Shown here: in pieces, positions 4,347 through 5,102 of the stretch
How the letters are laid out: each line of letters begins with the position of its first letter
Numbering within the stretch: position 1 is the first letter of the stretch
Assembly: GCA_002359425.1 (NCBI GenBank)
Contig: DEMY01000087.1
Location: 1 to 5,102 of the forward strand
DNA length: 5,102 nucleotides
DNA from: Clostridiales bacterium UBA2658
GTDB taxonomy: Bacteria; Bacillota; Clostridia; Oscillospirales; Oscillospiraceae
Direction: 5' to 3'
The notes under the pieces: generated by a model
Database searches by the model: none
Told to the model about the DNA's origin: nothing
The model's input: the letters and a program-made list of their open reading frames with translations, nothing else
Made by a program: the position numbers and the translations under genes

Positions 4347-5102
4347 ATGCATAACGACATTTTGACCATCGGCAACTACACGATACACGGCTACGGTCTC
4401 ATGATCGGACTCGGCGTTCTATTTGCATATCTCGACGCAGAGCGCCGGGCTAAGAAAAACGGCGTTCCTGTGATGGAGCAGTACGTTTTCCCCTCGCTCA
4501 TCTGGTGCGTCGTGTTCGGCTTGGTTGGTGCGAAGCTGCTTTACTGGCTCACCATTTTGGGCGATATCATCAAAAATCCGGCAATTATGCTGGAGGATTT
4601 CACAAGCGGCTTCGTGGTCTACGGCGGCATTCTCGGCGGGCTTGCGGCACTGCTTGTCTACTCAAAGCGGCGGGGTCTCAACTTTCTCCCGTCGCTCGAC
4701 ACCGTGATGCCGTCCCTTGCGCTGGCGCAGGGCTTTGGGCGCATCGGCTGCCTGCTTGCGGGCTGCTGCTACGGGGTTGAAACGAGCGGGGCCTTTGCCG
4801 TCACGTTCCATTCCTCCCTGTTTGCACCGAACGGCGTCGCTTTGGTCCCGACGCAAATCATCGCAAGCGCTTCAGACTTTCTGAACTATTTCGTCCTGTG
4901 CGCGCTCTTTAAAAAATATCGCGCTCCCGGCAGGGCGCCCGGCCGGGTCACAGCCTGTTATCTCCTGTTCTACAGTACGGGCCGCTTCATTTTAGAGTTT
5001 TTCCGCGGCGACCTCATTCGCGGCGAGGTTGGCGCGCTGTCAACCTCCCAGTTCATTTCCCTTTTCGTCGCCGCCATCGGCGCTGCTATGCTTCTGTGGG
5101 TA
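4347..5102 (+). CDS. lgt: Lgt-family prolipoprotein diacylglyceryl transferase, divergent (runs off right edge)
   Basis: Lgt transfers diacylglycerol from phosphatidylglycerol to the lipobox cysteine of prelipoproteins in the cytoplasmic membrane. The first 252 residues are present with no stop; family members are usually about 260-290, so little is missing. Start ATG 4347 follows GGAGG by 5 nt. Family signatures are IHGYGLMIGLGVLFAY (13-28), VGAKLLYWL (60-68), FVVYGGILGG (89-98), the signature GFGRIGCLLAGCCYG (129-143), VPTQ (167-170), GRFILEFFRGD (212-222) and STSQFISL (232-239). Several hydrophobic segments are evident, about 15-30, 47-68, 88-105, 118-138, 170-188, 203-218 and 232-252. Two residues considered important in E. 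coli Lgt differ: the His of the FHGG motif is Tyr92, and the Asn of GRIGN is Cys135. From memory, this GRIGC..AGCCYG form is common in Clostridia, sometimes as a second paralogue, so the exact substrate is less certain than the family. Confidence 0.87.
   Translation, partial: MHNDILTIGNYTIHGYGLMIGLGVLFAYLDAERRAKKNGVPVMEQYVFPSLIWCVVFGLVGAKLLYWLTILGDIIKNPAIMLEDFTSGFVVYGGILGGLAALLVYSKRRGLNFLPSLDTVMPSLALAQGFGRIGCLLAGCCYGVETSGAFAVTFHSSLFAPNGVALVPTQIIASASDFLNYFVLCALFKKYRAPGRAPGRVTACYLLFYSTGRFILEFFRGDLIRGEVGALSTSQFISLFVAAIGAAMLLWV

Noticed and set aside
4505..4856. Plus- and minus-strand short open frames inside the Lgt-family gene
   Set aside because: They overlap the well-supported Lgt-family frame, lack ribosome-binding sites and show no recognisable protein features.

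Overview
The window looks like chromosomal DNA from an anaerobic Firmicute, probably a moderately GC-rich member of the Clostridia (Oscillospiraceae-like). This is inferred from strong AGGAGG-type Shine-Dalgarno sites before every gene, a TTG start, a Bacillus/phi3T-type thymidylate synthase, a 'GRIGC..AGCCYG' variant of the Lgt family, and a FadN-like 3-hydroxyacyl-CoA dehydrogenase. I see no mobile element, tRNA, rRNA or CRISPR array.

Layout. (1) Positions 1-1025, minus strand: the N-terminal 341 residues of a FadN-like 3-hydroxyacyl-CoA dehydrogenase, running off the left edge. (2) Positions 1026-1338: a divergent control region with a good minus-strand promoter (TTTACA-18-TATAAT), a run of three alternating CACAA/TTGTG half-sites exactly 12 bp apart, and a weaker signal for the plus-strand gene. 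(3) Positions 1339-2253, plus strand: a LysR-type regulator starting with TTG. (4) Positions 2268-3347: a self-contained nadA unit with a perfect consensus promoter (TTGACA-17-TATAAT), a small dyad at the predicted transcription start, quinolinate synthase, and a strong intrinsic terminator. (5) Positions 3362-4262: thyA with its own promoter, which is embedded in three copies of a CAGACG element. (6) Positions 4347-5102: the first 252 codons of a divergent Lgt-family membrane protein, 84 bp after thyA with no terminator or convincing promoter between, so probably co-transcribed with thyA; it runs off the right edge.

How the genes fit together. The divergent LysR/dehydrogenase pair is the classic arrangement of a local regulator and its target, so the regulator probably controls acyl-CoA oxidation or reduction. 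nadA serves NAD synthesis, thyA makes dTMP, and the Lgt-like protein belongs to the lipoprotein-modification family. These last three are housekeeping functions with no obvious shared pathway.

I did not find a clearly new biological system. The most interesting items are cis-regulatory (the half-site arrays at 1172-1201 and 3366-3405) and the Lgt-family protein, which lacks two residues considered important in E. coli Lgt.
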